Origin: Spirochaetes bacterium GWF1_51_8
GTDB lineage: Bacteria > Spirochaetota > Brevinematia > Brevinematales > GWF1-51-8
Direction of reading: 5' to 3'
NCBI GenBank assembly: GCA_001829415.1
Contig: MIBE01000061.1
Coordinates: 1-46,517, forward strand
DNA: 46,517 bases
Made by a program: the position numbers and the translations under genes. Below, one piece after another: positions 8,736 to 16,592 of the stretch (positions are counted from its first letter, which is position 1; each line of letters begins with the position of its first letter). Below the pieces are notes generated by a model. The model was not told where the DNA came from and did no database searches. It saw only the letters and a program-made list of their open reading frames with translations.

Positions 8736-9569
8736 CTATGCGAACGAATCGTAGATCAGTTTCAGCATCAAAAGATCGCCCTCGACATTCGGACTCTCGC
8801 AGACCAGTACCCCGGCGATGTCGTAATCGAAAAGCACCTTGAGGATTTCCCGGTAACGCGTATCGCTCTTGCGGAAGATCATATGCCGCTTCTCGCCCGC
8901 CGGGCCGAACTCGATCCCGGAGAAATGGATATGCATGTTCTTCAGCACATCCCCGCCGATCTCGTGATCGAGCAGTTTCAGTATCCGTTCGACCTCGTCA
9001 TAGGAGTTATTCTTCCCGGTACGCGCGTGCCAATGCGACAGGTCGATGCAGGGAAGAATATGCCCGCCGAGATTGGACGACAGTTCGACCAGCTCGTAGA
9101 GCGTCCCGAACTGCGACTTCTTCCCCATCAGTTCCGGCCTGAGCCAGACCTTCAGAGCTTCTTTATGCGCAAGCTGGAGGAGCCGTTCGATATGCTTCTG
9201 CACTCTCGGGAACGCGAATTTCGGCCGGTCTTCCAGATAATAGCCCGGGTGGAACACAACGCTCCATCCCCTCGCGACATCGAGGGATCGCGCGGTCTCG
9301 AGGATCGCCTGGTAGCTTTTTTCGATTATTTTCGGGTCGTTGGAATTCAGATTGATATAATAAGGAGCGTGCGCCGTCAGGATCAGGCCCAATTCCGCCG
9401 CGCGTTTTCCGATCTCCCGCATCAGCGCAGGGTTCTGCCGGATACCGTGGCCGAACTCGAGTTCCATACCGTCCAGCCCCATTTCCCTGACACGGGTCAG
9501 CCCGTTCAGGAAAGTCCTCGGTTTCGCCGAGATCGGGATACCGGCCGTCAGGAAATTTAGGCGGTCCAT
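8736..9569 (-). CDS. Endonuclease IV-like (AP endonuclease 2 family) TIM-barrel protein
   Basis: 277 residues. The order of metal ligands matches the Nfo/xylose isomerase-like TIM barrel: H67 in LTAHAPY, H107 in VVFHPG, E146 in LRPE, D176 and H179 in CIDLSHWH, H213 in NMHIHFSG, H229, and E258 in VCESP. In true endonuclease IV the segment before the last histidine carries an Asp two residues earlier; here that position is a Lys (K227), so one metal ligand may be altered. It may act on abasic DNA sites or, less likely, be a sugar isomerase relative. Its ATG follows directly on the stop of the Nudix gene, so the two are translated together. Confidence 0.8.
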   Translation of the reverse strand: MDRLNFLTAGIPISAKPRTFLNGLTRVREMGLDGMELEFGHGIRQNPALMREIGKRAAELGLILTAHAPYYINLNSNDPKIIEKSYQAILETARSLDVARGWSVVFHPGYYLEDRPKFAFPRVQKHIERLLQLAHKEALKVWLRPELMGKKSQFGTLYELVELSSNLGGHILPCIDLSHWHARTGKNNSYDEVERILKLLDHEIGGDVLKNMHIHFSGIEFGPAGEKRHMIFRKSDTRYREILKVLFDYDIAGVLVCESPNVEGDLLMLKLIYDSFA

Positions 9570-9995
9570 TTACCCGAGATGAAAGAGGCCGAGAATCAGG
9601 TCTTTCGACGGGTAAAAAGTGTCCTGTGAGCCGCGGACAGCGTCCTCGCTGAAAAACGAGACCGCGCGGATCGATTCGCCCTTGGCGACCACCTGTACAC
9701 CGGATAGCGCGTCGTCGGGGACGTTCACGGCGAACGCGATCTGCATCACATGCCGTTCGTCCTCCGGCTTGATGAACTCGTCGAGGAACACGAGGCCGCT
9801 CACCTCCGTGTTCTCAAGCCCCAGTTCTTCGCGGAGTTCGCGTTGAAGGGCTTCCTCCATCGTCTCGCCGAACTCGATTTTTCCTCCGGGTAATACCCAA
9901 TAAGTCCTGCCTCCGCGTTCATGACTCGCCAGAAGCAGCGCGCCGTCATTCCCGAAGATAACGGCCTGCACTCGCACTTGAATCGCCGGTTTCAT
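9570..9995 (-). CDS. Nudix hydrolase
   Basis: 141 residues with a perfect Nudix box at residues 38-60: G38, x5, E44, x7, then RELREELGL (52-60), which binds the metal and the diphosphate of the substrate. The upstream segment YWVLPGGKIEFGE is typical of small ADP-ribose, 8-oxo-dGTP or related nucleotide-sugar hydrolases; the substrate cannot be read from the sequence. AAGGA lies 6 bases before the ATG. Its stop codon abuts the start of the endonuclease IV-like gene, which hints at a shared role in nucleotide cleaning and DNA repair. Confidence 0.92.
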   Translation of the reverse strand: MKPAIQVRVQAVIFGNDGALLLASHERGGRTYWVLPGGKIEFGETMEEALQRELREELGLENTEVSGLVFLDEFIKPEDERHVMQIAFAVNVPDDALSGVQVVAKGESIRAVSFFSEDAVRGSQDTFYPSKDLILGLFHLG

Positions 9996-10045
9996 AAGTG
10001 TTCCTTGTAGATTTTTCCCGCCCGTAAGTAATATAACACGCTTTT

Positions 10046-12028
10046 TTATAAAGACGGATCCAAAATCGCCACCGCCTGAAATTTTTTTCCCACGCGGAGC
10101 ATTTTTATCACCACATACGAGAACGGTTTCCCATTGATATACTTAAACGCCTGAATATACATCTCGTTTTCCTTCTCGTGCACTTGGTCGAACTTGAGCA
10201 CGATATTGGAATGAATGCTGACCGAGAGCTTACGGTCGGAATTCAGGTTCTTCCATGTCACGTCCTGCTTCTCCACCTGTATTTCCGACGGGTCTTCGCC
10301 GCCGATAACAAGGAGCTTCGCGTCGTAGGGTTTCCCCTGGTAAAATTTATTGACCTGCTCGTTCAGCACGGAGAGCGCCGTTTTCACAAGGTCGATCCGG
10401 TTGTCGTACAGGCAGTATTCGAGATGCGGGCACGACGATTTGATATCGACCGCAGTCACTTTCGAGTCGATGATAAAGTTCGAGATCATCCCTTTCGGGA
10501 TACTGACCATATTGGAGATACTGTTTGTCAGGGTGTGCACGATCAGCGCGATATCGATAGCGATCGGGAACGTGTTCCGCAGGCTGACCAGATACTTCGG
10601 GAACTTGGAGCTGTTCGTCGGGCTGATGTTCGTGTACGACAGGCTTAGGTTGTACATCCCCGGCTGTTTCAGCATCCCGAGCGCCTCGGTATTGATCGAC
10701 GCGGAACCGTTTTTCCCCTTGGGGTCGTACAGCATCGCCTTCGCGGTCGCCACCAGTTCGCTCAGACGTATCTTCGTATACTGGTACTTTTTGTAGAGGA
10801 TTTCCACGAAACGGAAGTATTTATCGCCGGTGTCGTCGAACGCGAATCCGAGGATGTTGACCCCGCAGAAGAACTCCCAAATCGGGTTCTCGATCTGGTT
10901 TTTCATATAGAGGTTCTGGAGGATAAAACGGTTCCGCTCCATCATTTTATCGAAAAGCACGGGATACTTCGTTTTCATCACCATGACGCCGAGGAATTCC
11001 GTCATGCTCTCGGAGAGCACATGGCTGTTATCCTCGAAACGGATCATCGTGGCGAAGTAGCTGTGAGAGATTTCATGCGCGAGTATCTCGAAAAGCTTCA
11101 ACTCGTTATTCTTCGGGAGGAACGGGATCGCGGAATAGATCACCAGTTGTTCCTTCTGGAGACTCGGAAACGAGAAAAGGTTTGGCGTGACATGGATGCA
11201 GTTCGCGAAGTACTCGCCGTCGATGAACATCTCCATATTCTTATACTGGTCGAGCTGGTTTACGATATGCATCTCCGAAAACGGGAAGCCGCCCACCTTC
11301 TCCCGGAGCGTCTTAAGCGTAAACTCGCTGTAATCGGAAATCTTCTGGATATTGAGGTCGTTATCGGAGTAGATATAGATATCGCCGCTCTCGTAGCGGT
11401 TCAGCGGGGCGATCATGAGGCTCCCGGTCAGGATGGGCTGGGAGACTTCGCTCGTCCATATCCCGATCCGGTACGCCCCGTTTACGCTCTCGTCGACAAG
11501 CTTCGCGCCGAGAATAGGATAGTACTCCATCGGGGTTTTAATTGTCAGGGAATAATCGAATTCGGGCTCTTCCGCGAACGGCAGAGGGAGCCAGATTTTC
11601 TTGGAATCGAAAAAGACATAGTTTTTAGTCAGCACGAAACGGTCTTCGAGGATGGGGCCTCTGACCTCGAACTCGAGCGAGACCGATGTCTCTTGAAACG
11701 TGCCGAGCGGGGGTATCTTGATCCGGTAGATTCCGTAGCCGTAACCGATCCCCTGATCGAACCCGATCGACTTTCCGCCGTGCATGACGTTTTTCAGCTC
11801 GACCGACGGGTGCGAGATCAGGTATACCTCGTCGATAGCCGTATTGCGGAGGTTTTTAATATCGTAGACGATGTTTCCGGTGATAAGGTTTTGCGAGGGG
11901 ATAAACTCGATGTCGCCGCTGACCGCTAACAGCGATACGGTTCTCTGGAGGAAGAATTCTTCACATGAGGAGATAAATAATAAAGGGAAGAGGAGAAATA
12001 CCCCGGCGACCAGGCGAGCGATCTTCAT
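10046..12028 (-). CDS. Lipoprotein with M1-like HExxH metallopeptidase domain
   Basis: 660 residues. The N-terminus is a lipoprotein signal ending in LFISSC with the modified cysteine at C22. A gluzincin-like site is visible: HEISH at 318-322 and the downstream block LSESMTEF (338-345), where E340 would be the third zinc ligand, 17 residues after the second histidine; this resembles the LNEGFAEY block of M1 peptidases with one residue less spacing. The preceding 280 residues are beta-rich, as in the N-terminal domain of M1 enzymes, but the GxMEN exopeptidase motif is absent. The C-terminal 200 residues are unassigned. It is probably an outer-membrane or periplasmic-facing protease. The ParB-like gene lies 32 bases upstream on the same strand. 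Confidence 0.75.
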   Translation of the reverse strand: MKIARLVAGVFLLFPLLFISSCEEFFLQRTVSLLAVSGDIEFIPSQNLITGNIVYDIKNLRNTAIDEVYLISHPSVELKNVMHGGKSIGFDQGIGYGYGIYRIKIPPLGTFQETSVSLEFEVRGPILEDRFVLTKNYVFFDSKKIWLPLPFAEEPEFDYSLTIKTPMEYYPILGAKLVDESVNGAYRIGIWTSEVSQPILTGSLMIAPLNRYESGDIYIYSDNDLNIQKISDYSEFTLKTLREKVGGFPFSEMHIVNQLDQYKNMEMFIDGEYFANCIHVTPNLFSFPSLQKEQLVIYSAIPFLPKNNELKLFEILAHEISHSYFATMIRFEDNSHVLSESMTEFLGVMVMKTKYPVLFDKMMERNRFILQNLYMKNQIENPIWEFFCGVNILGFAFDDTGDKYFRFVEILYKKYQYTKIRLSELVATAKAMLYDPKGKNGSASINTEALGMLKQPGMYNLSLSYTNISPTNSSKFPKYLVSLRNTFPIAIDIALIVHTLTNSISNMVSIPKGMISNFIIDSKVTAVDIKSSCPHLEYCLYDNRIDLVKTALSVLNEQVNKFYQGKPYDAKLLVIGGEDPSEIQVEKQDVTWKNLNSDRKLSVSIHSNIVLKFDQVHEKENEMYIQAFKYINGKPFSYVVIKMLRVGKKFQAVAILDPSL

Positions 12029-12060
12029 GAGACACCCCTGCCATTAACGAGCGCCCGTCC

Positions 12061-12438
12061 TTACCGAATTCCGAAGATTCTCTTGATAAAATTCCAGATT
12101 CTTTGAAATATATTCGGCGAAACAAGGCTCTTCTTCTTTTTCATTCCGTCGAGAAGCTCTTCCTGGCTGAAATCCTTGCGGATCATGTTCTCTTCCATTT
12201 CCATCTCGAGGAACTCGACATTATCTTTAGGGTTGATTACTTTAACTTCCAGTTCTTCAATACCCAGTTCGCGGGCGGCGGTCAGACGGCGGTACCCGGA
12301 AATAAGCTCGTTATCCGGCGTCAACAGGATAGGATTCATCACTCCGTGCTTGCGGATACTCTTTTTCAGATTGGTCAGGTCGCCTATATCCTTCCTGACC
12401 CGTTTCCCAATCTTGATCTCTTTAATCTTTATGACCAT
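12061..12438 (-). CDS. ParB/Srx N-terminal domain protein with amphipathic tail
   Basis: 125 residues from the ATG at 12438, preferred over the ATG at 12450 because GGGGTG precedes it and the promoter at 12469-12497 leaves too short a leader for the upstream codon. Residues 25-75 form a ParB N-terminal (Srx-like) fold: LKKSIRKHGVMNPILL, then ELISGYRRLTAARELG. There is no helix-turn-helix domain after it, so it is not a plasmid-type centromere binder. The end, SPNIFQRIWNFIKRIFGIR, is a basic and aromatic amphipathic helix that could bind the membrane. The family uses CTP or ATP; the function of this short form is unknown. Confidence 0.75.
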   Translation of the reverse strand: MVIKIKEIKIGKRVRKDIGDLTNLKKSIRKHGVMNPILLTPDNELISGYRRLTAARELGIEELEVKVINPKDNVEFLEMEMEENMIRKDFSQEELLDGMKKKKSLVSPNIFQRIWNFIKRIFGIR

Positions 12439-12468
12439 CTTGCACCCCATTATAAAATACCGTGCCTC

Positions 12469-12497
12469 ATTATAATAAGAATCCGCCGATTCGTCAA
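12469..12497 (-). promoter_or_regulatory. Sigma-70 promoter of the ParB-like gene
   Basis: On the minus strand TTGACG (12497-12492) and a perfect TATAAT (12474-12469) are separated by 17 bases. The predicted start near 12462 gives a leader of about 24 bases to the ATG at 12438. A second TATAAT overlaps the codon at 12450 but has no -35 partner. Confidence 0.75.
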
Positions 12498-12653
12498 ATT
12501 TCAGCGCGGTATCCGATTTTTTTATCGTTCTTCTCTCATGCGTCCGTAATTTCTTCCGAAAATCATATTAGAGGGCGCTTTGATATATTCGTGGTGTATC
12601 GATCCCGCCTTTTTCAATCCTGAAAGGAGTCATTTTTTACCAAGGAGGGTCTT

Positions 12654-13853
12654 ATGGCAAGACTTTTGAAGGGAATCTTGCCGGTCGTGGTTTTATTGCT
12701 GCTTCCAGCCGTATCGCTGTTTCCCGTCAAGCTCGAATACAAAATCGTCCCCGGGATGAAATACCGGATCAAGATCATGGTCTATCAGGATATTATCCTC
12801 AACGGCCAGTACCATTCGAGCATCGAATCGATGAATAAAGCGCTGATGGAAGTGCTGTGGGTCACGAACGGTATCGGATTCTATCGCGGTAAGTTCAACT
12901 ACTACCAGAAGAAGCTGAATTCCGACCAATCGTTACAGCTCCAGACTGTCTACGATTCCGAGTTTTACCGGAACAAGCAGGGGCAGATGAAAGTCCCGCC
13001 GCAGTTCCTGATGCCGACATTGCGCGGTATTCCGGCGTTCCCGACCAACGACCTGCATACGGGCGACACATGGTGGGCGGACGCCGAGGAGCTTCACGAG
13101 GGCATCCTGTCCGGCGCGAAGAACATCTTCCGCTTCCCTATCAACGTCCACTACACCTTCATGGGACTGCACACCAATATTCCCGGCAAACTGCTCGCGC
13201 ATATCTATATCGATTACCATGCCGTCCACTACCCCAAGGGCGACCCCGATGTCATGAGTTTCACCGGCTTCTCGCATATGGACTACTACTGGGACATGGC
13301 AGCGGGCGGGCCTTACGGCTACACCGAGGAATACAGCTTCATGTTCGCGTTCCACGACGGCCAGACCGTGCTCTACAAGGGTACGACCGAGGCGACTGTT
13401 GACTACCTGACCGACATCACCAACGAGGCCAAGCTGACGCTGAAGCAGGAGATATCGAACCAGCTCGGGCCGTCGAGCGGCGCGAATGTCAAGGAAACGC
13501 CCGACTCGCTGATCGTCAATCTCGGCAGTATCCTCTTCGATTTCAATAAGGCGACGCTGAAACCCGAAGCATTGCCCATTCTCGACAAGGTCGCCGAGGT
13601 GCTTGTGAAGTACCCCTCGCTCGATATCGAGGTCTCGGGCCACACCGACAATGTCGGCAAGCCCGCGTATAACCTGACGCTCTCCGAACTGCGCGCGAAG
13701 GTGGTGACCGACTACCTGATCCTGAAGGGGATCGATCCCGACCGCTTGTCCTATATCGGATACGGGAGCGATAAGCCCATCGCGCCGAACACTACCGAAG
13801 AAGGACGGGCGCTGAACCGGCGTGTCGAGATCAAGATCATGACGAAGGAATAG
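12654..13853 (+). CDS. Outer-membrane/periplasmic protein with C-terminal OmpA domain (paralogue 1)
   Basis: 399 residues with a signal peptide (about 1-23) and AAGGAGGG at 12642-12649. The N-terminal 270 residues form a conserved domain of unknown name, including YDSEFYRNKQGQMKVPPQFL. The C-terminal domain (about 285-399) is OmpA/MotB type: LFDFNKATLKPEA, VSGHTDNVGKPAYN, LTLSELRAKVV and LNRRVEIKI, which binds peptidoglycan through the conserved Asp and Arg. It is paralogous along its whole length to the gene at 14110, so the pair arose by duplication. It probably links the outer membrane or a periplasmic assembly to the wall. It has no MotB-type membrane anchor, so it is not a stator. Confidence 0.88.
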   Translation: MARLLKGILPVVVLLLLPAVSLFPVKLEYKIVPGMKYRIKIMVYQDIILNGQYHSSIESMNKALMEVLWVTNGIGFYRGKFNYYQKKLNSDQSLQLQTVYDSEFYRNKQGQMKVPPQFLMPTLRGIPAFPTNDLHTGDTWWADAEELHEGILSGAKNIFRFPINVHYTFMGLHTNIPGKLLAHIYIDYHAVHYPKGDPDVMSFTGFSHMDYYWDMAAGGPYGYTEEYSFMFAFHDGQTVLYKGTTEATVDYLTDITNEAKLTLKQEISNQLGPSSGANVKETPDSLIVNLGSILFDFNKATLKPEALPILDKVAEVLVKYPSLDIEVSGHTDNVGKPAYNLTLSELRAKVVTDYLILKGIDPDRLSYIGYGSDKPIAPNTTEEGRALNRRVEIKIMTKE

Positions 13854-13870
13854 CTCCGGGGCGCGATTAT

Positions 13871-14053
13871 GGGTGTGTTGACAAAGTCGAAATTCGCTAT
13901 ATTTTTCGTCACTGCGCTACCGCGCTACGAAATTTTTAAAACGCGGTAGAAGCAGTCAGTGTAATCTATTGTCGAATATTAAAATATGGTTCGTCCCTCG
14001 ACAAGCTCGGGATGACGAACCCGCTATGACAATACTAGTTCGTCAACAAGCCC
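13871..14053. repeat. Composite palindromic repeat between the two ompA-like genes
   Basis: Most of the 256-base gap 13854-14109 is a mosaic element. Outer inverted ends are GGGTGTGTTGACAAA (13871-13885) and TTCGTCAACAAGCCC (14039-14053). Inside lie a family A half (GTCACTGCG at 13908, GAAGCAGTC at 13949), a nested pair CTACCGCG/CGCGGTAG (13917-13948), and a family B hairpin GGTTCGTC/GACGAACC (13988-14021) around CCTCGACAAGCTCGGGATGA. No coding sequence is seen in it. Confidence 0.6.
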
Positions 14054-14070
14054 TTATGAATTTCACGAAT

Positions 14071-14086
14071 CTTCCGAAAATATAAT
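14071..14086 (+). promoter_or_regulatory. Putative promoter of ompA-like paralogue 2 with CTTCCGAAAA motif
   Basis: CTTCCGAAAA (14071-14080) runs straight into TATAAT (14081-14086), 23 bases before the ATG. No good -35 box lies 16-18 bases upstream. The same decamer stands at 12553-12562 before paralogue 1 and at 41769-41778 before dnaK. Confidence 0.5.
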
Positions 14087-14109
14087 GAGATAACTCGCGG
14101 AGTCGAAAT

Positions 14110-15285
14110 ATGCGCAGGTTCCTGACCGTTCTCCTACTCGCCGTTTTTACCGTACCGCTCGCCGCCGTCAAGCTGGAATTCAAGGACCCGGTCGGGCGGA
14201 AATACCGCATTAAGAGCCTGATTACGCAAAAGGTCTATTACAAAAATAAAAACATGGGCACACAGGAGACGATGTTCAAGTCGGTCATGGAAGTGGTCGA
14301 TGTGAACGGAAAGACCGCGCATTATGTCGGCAAGTACTTCGACTTCTCGAAGAAAGAGGACTATCACGAGTCCTACAAGCTCGAGAACTCCTACGAAGTC
14401 ACCGAGTTTTACAAGAACAACCTCGGGGTGATGACCGTCCCGCCGCAGTTCCTGATGCCTACTTTACGGAGCGTTCCGACATTCCCGTCGTACGATGTCG
14501 CGCCCGGGGCGACATGGAAATCCAAAGCGGAAGAGATTATTGTCGGCTCGGCCTCGAACACCATCCATGTCGATATGGATGTTTCGTACAAGTTTGTCGG
14601 CATGGTCACGAATAGCGGCAAGAAGCTCGCGCTTCTGCTGATCGACTACCACATCGCGCACCATCCGGATAACGATCCCGAGCTTGCGTCGTTCACCGGA
14701 TACTCGCATATCGACTATCTCTGGAATGTCGAACTGGGCGCGCCGGACTCCTACACCGACGAGTTTAACTTTACGTTTACCTATAAGAACGGGGACACAT
14801 GGCGGATCGAGGGCGGCTCGGAAGCGCTGGTCGAAACTGTCGAGGATGTCACGAATATCGAGAAACAGAAACTTGTCACCGAGATCGCCGACAACCTGAA
14901 GAACAAGCCCGGCGCGGATATCAAGACGACCGACGACGGGATAATCGTCAATCTCGGGATGATCCTTTTCGATATCGATAAAGCGACGCTTAAGCCGGAG
15001 TCAAAGGCGATCCTCGACAAGCTCGCCGAGGTGCTCAGGAAGTATCCCGGGCTGGATATAGAAGTCTCCGGCCACACGGATATCTCCGGGCAGGAGAAAT
15101 GGAACCAGACATTGTCCGAAATGCGCGCGAAAACCGTCGCGGACTATCTGGTGGTGAAGGGGATTTCCCCCGAACGGATCTCGTATATCGGCTATGGAAG
15201 CAAGAAACCGGTCGCGCCGAACAATACCGAGGAAGGCAGAATCCTCAACCGGCGTGTCGAGATCAAGATCATTACGAAGGAATAA
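14110..15285 (+). CDS. Outer-membrane/periplasmic protein with C-terminal OmpA domain (paralogue 2)
   Basis: 391 residues; signal peptide MRRFLTVLLLAVFTVPLAA. It has the same two-part build as the upstream paralogue: an N-terminal domain with FYKNNLGVMTVPPQFLMPTL and a C-terminal OmpA domain with LFDIDKATLKPES, VSGHTDISGQEKWN, LSEMRAKTV and LNRRVEIKI. GGAG at 14099-14102 supports the ATG. A TATAAT box at 14081-14086 directly follows CTTCCGAAAA, a motif also found in front of the first paralogue and dnaK. The pair could form a heteromeric wall-binding assembly, or be expressed under different conditions; neither can be decided from sequence. Confidence 0.88.
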   Translation: MRRFLTVLLLAVFTVPLAAVKLEFKDPVGRKYRIKSLITQKVYYKNKNMGTQETMFKSVMEVVDVNGKTAHYVGKYFDFSKKEDYHESYKLENSYEVTEFYKNNLGVMTVPPQFLMPTLRSVPTFPSYDVAPGATWKSKAEEIIVGSASNTIHVDMDVSYKFVGMVTNSGKKLALLLIDYHIAHHPDNDPELASFTGYSHIDYLWNVELGAPDSYTDEFNFTFTYKNGDTWRIEGGSEALVETVEDVTNIEKQKLVTEIADNLKNKPGADIKTTDDGIIVNLGMILFDIDKATLKPESKAILDKLAEVLRKYPGLDIEVSGHTDISGQEKWNQTLSEMRAKTVADYLVVKGISPERISYIGYGSKKPVAPNNTEEGRILNRRVEIKIITKE

Positions 15286-15322
15286 CTTGGGAAAATATTT
15301 AGTTTATAGTGTTGTGTAGGTT

Positions 15323-15372
15323 GTCCCGCTCTTCGACGTCCTGTCGTCGCGGGACTTCTCACATCCTGTGAG
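15323..15372. repeat. Two consecutive hairpins upstream of flgF
   Basis: GTCCCGC (15323-15329) pairs with GCGGGAC (15349-15355), with a weaker inner GACG/CGTC pair. It is followed at once by CTCACA, TCC, TGTGAG (15358-15372), a perfect 6-base stem. Neither has a T-run, so they are not typical terminators; they may be another small dispersed element or leader structure. Confidence 0.45.
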
Positions 15373-15394
15373 TCGGAATAAACGGGAGGGCATT

Positions 15395-16243
15395 ATGGTT
15401 AAAGGGATCTACACCGGCGCAAGCGGAATGATCGCCACCGAGAACGAACTCAACTCGGTCGCGAACAATCTCGCCAACGTCAACACAGACGGCTACAAAA
15501 TGGAAACAAGCGTGCTTAAGGCGTTCCCCGAGATGCTTGTGAAGAGATTGAACGACGACGGGCTCGTGGTGTTCCCGCTCGGTTCGTACGATCTCGGCCC
15601 GGTCGTGGGCAAGATGGGAACGGGCGTGGAGTTCAACGAAGCGTTCATCCGTTTCGAGCAGGGTAACCTTCAGGAGACCGGCAACGAGTTCGATCTCGCG
15701 CTCGAGGGGCAGGGTTTTATGTGCATCCAGACCCCGGACGGCGAACGTTACACCCGTGACGGCAATTTCAAAATCAGCCTCGACGGCTTCTTAGTCGACA
15801 AGAACGGCAACAAGGTGCTCGGCGAGAACGGCCCTATCCAGATCGGCCGCAACAACTTCGCGATCGACTACTACGGCAATATCTATATCAACGCGGACAT
15901 TCCCTATGACCAGTTCGCCACCAAGACCGACAACGAATGGAAGAACATGATTAAGCTCGATAAACTGAAGCTCGTGGATTTCGACGAAAAGCGTTACCTC
16001 AAGCGCGAAGGGTACAGCCTCTACGCCGAGACCGATTTTTCCGGCCCGGCGACGGTTCTGCCCGACGACTTCAAGCCCAAGGTCTACCAGGGGTTTGTGG
16101 AGAAGTCCAACGTCAACCCGGTGTGGGAAATGACACGGATGATCGAAGTCCAGCGCCTCTATGAAGCGAACCAGAAGGTGATCCAGACCGAGGACGAAAT
16201 GCTCGGTAAGGTAATCAACCAGGTCGGCCGCGGAATGGCATAA
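15395..16243 (+). CDS. flgF: Flagellar basal-body rod protein FlgF (FlhO-like)
   Basis: 282 residues from the ATG at 15395; GGGAGGG at 15384-15390 decides this start over an in-frame GTG at 15368. The N-terminal rod motif GIYTGASGMIATENELNSVA...NNLANVNTDGYK and the C-terminal block RMIEVQRLYEANQKVIQTED are standard for FlgF/FlgG/FlgE proteins. The central part, FEQGNLQETGNEFDLALEGQ and GVEFNEAF, matches the spirochaetal FlgF/FlhO type. It builds the rod of the periplasmic flagellum. The usual neighbour flgG is not next to it, so the flagellar genes are scattered in this genome. I cannot fully exclude FlgG. Confidence 0.85.
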   Translation: MVKGIYTGASGMIATENELNSVANNLANVNTDGYKMETSVLKAFPEMLVKRLNDDGLVVFPLGSYDLGPVVGKMGTGVEFNEAFIRFEQGNLQETGNEFDLALEGQGFMCIQTPDGERYTRDGNFKISLDGFLVDKNGNKVLGENGPIQIGRNNFAIDYYGNIYINADIPYDQFATKTDNEWKNMIKLDKLKLVDFDEKRYLKREGYSLYAETDFSGPATVLPDDFKPKVYQGFVEKSNVNPVWEMTRMIEVQRLYEANQKVIQTEDEMLGKVINQVGRGMA

Positions 16244-16592
16244 CAGGTAAAAAAAAGGGGCTGTCTTAAAAGTACAGAAAATGTAAAAAAGCCTGTCACT
16301 ACGAGACGCGAAGCGACGAAGCAGTCTATGTAACTGTTTATCATTTAATAGTATAGATTGCTTCGGCTATGGTTCGGCCTGTCTCCTTCTCCGAAGGAGA
16401 AGGCAGGCAAGCTCACCATGACGCCTCGCAATGACAAAATGAGTTTGTCATCAAGCCCTCTTTCGAGGGGCTGTTTTTATACTTGTTTCATTGCGCGCCT
16501 GTCATAGCGGGTTCGTCATCCAGAGCCCGTCGAGGAACGAACTATAACCAGAGCGATCTATTTCTACTCAGTCCTTTCATACACAGTCTGCC
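16244..16592. repeat. Repeat-filled intergenic region: family A palindrome and family B copy
   Basis: No gene is seen in these 349 bases. A family A palindrome spans 16295-16435: left arm GTCACTACGAG and GAAGCAGTCT (to 16327), right arm AGATTGCTTCG (16355) and CTCGCAATGAC (to 16435). The right arm contains a perfect inner palindrome CCTTCTCCGAAGGAGAAGG (16385-16403). A family B copy at 16500-16543 (TGTCATAGCGGGTTCGTCAT and on) matches the reverse complement of 13987-14031 over about 44 bases with few differences. AAAGGGGCT before (16250-16262) and AGCCCTCTTT after (16454-16463) the family A element look like the two halves of one split hairpin. Confidence 0.6.
16454..16479 (+). terminator. 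Probable rho-independent terminator downstream of flgF
   Basis: AGCCCTC, loop TTTC, GAGGGGCT (one bulged base) followed by GTTTTTA. The distance from the flgF stop (210 bases) is explained by the palindromic element lying between. Confidence 0.55.

Noticed and set aside
11021-11929. 302-codon open frame opposite the HExxH lipoprotein
   Set aside because: Antisense shadow; the lipoprotein signal and peptidase motif are on the minus strand.
12654-15285. OmpA-like pair as MotB flagellar stators
   Set aside because: They have cleavable signals and a large N-terminal domain, not the single N-terminal membrane helix with the ion-carrying Asp of MotB.
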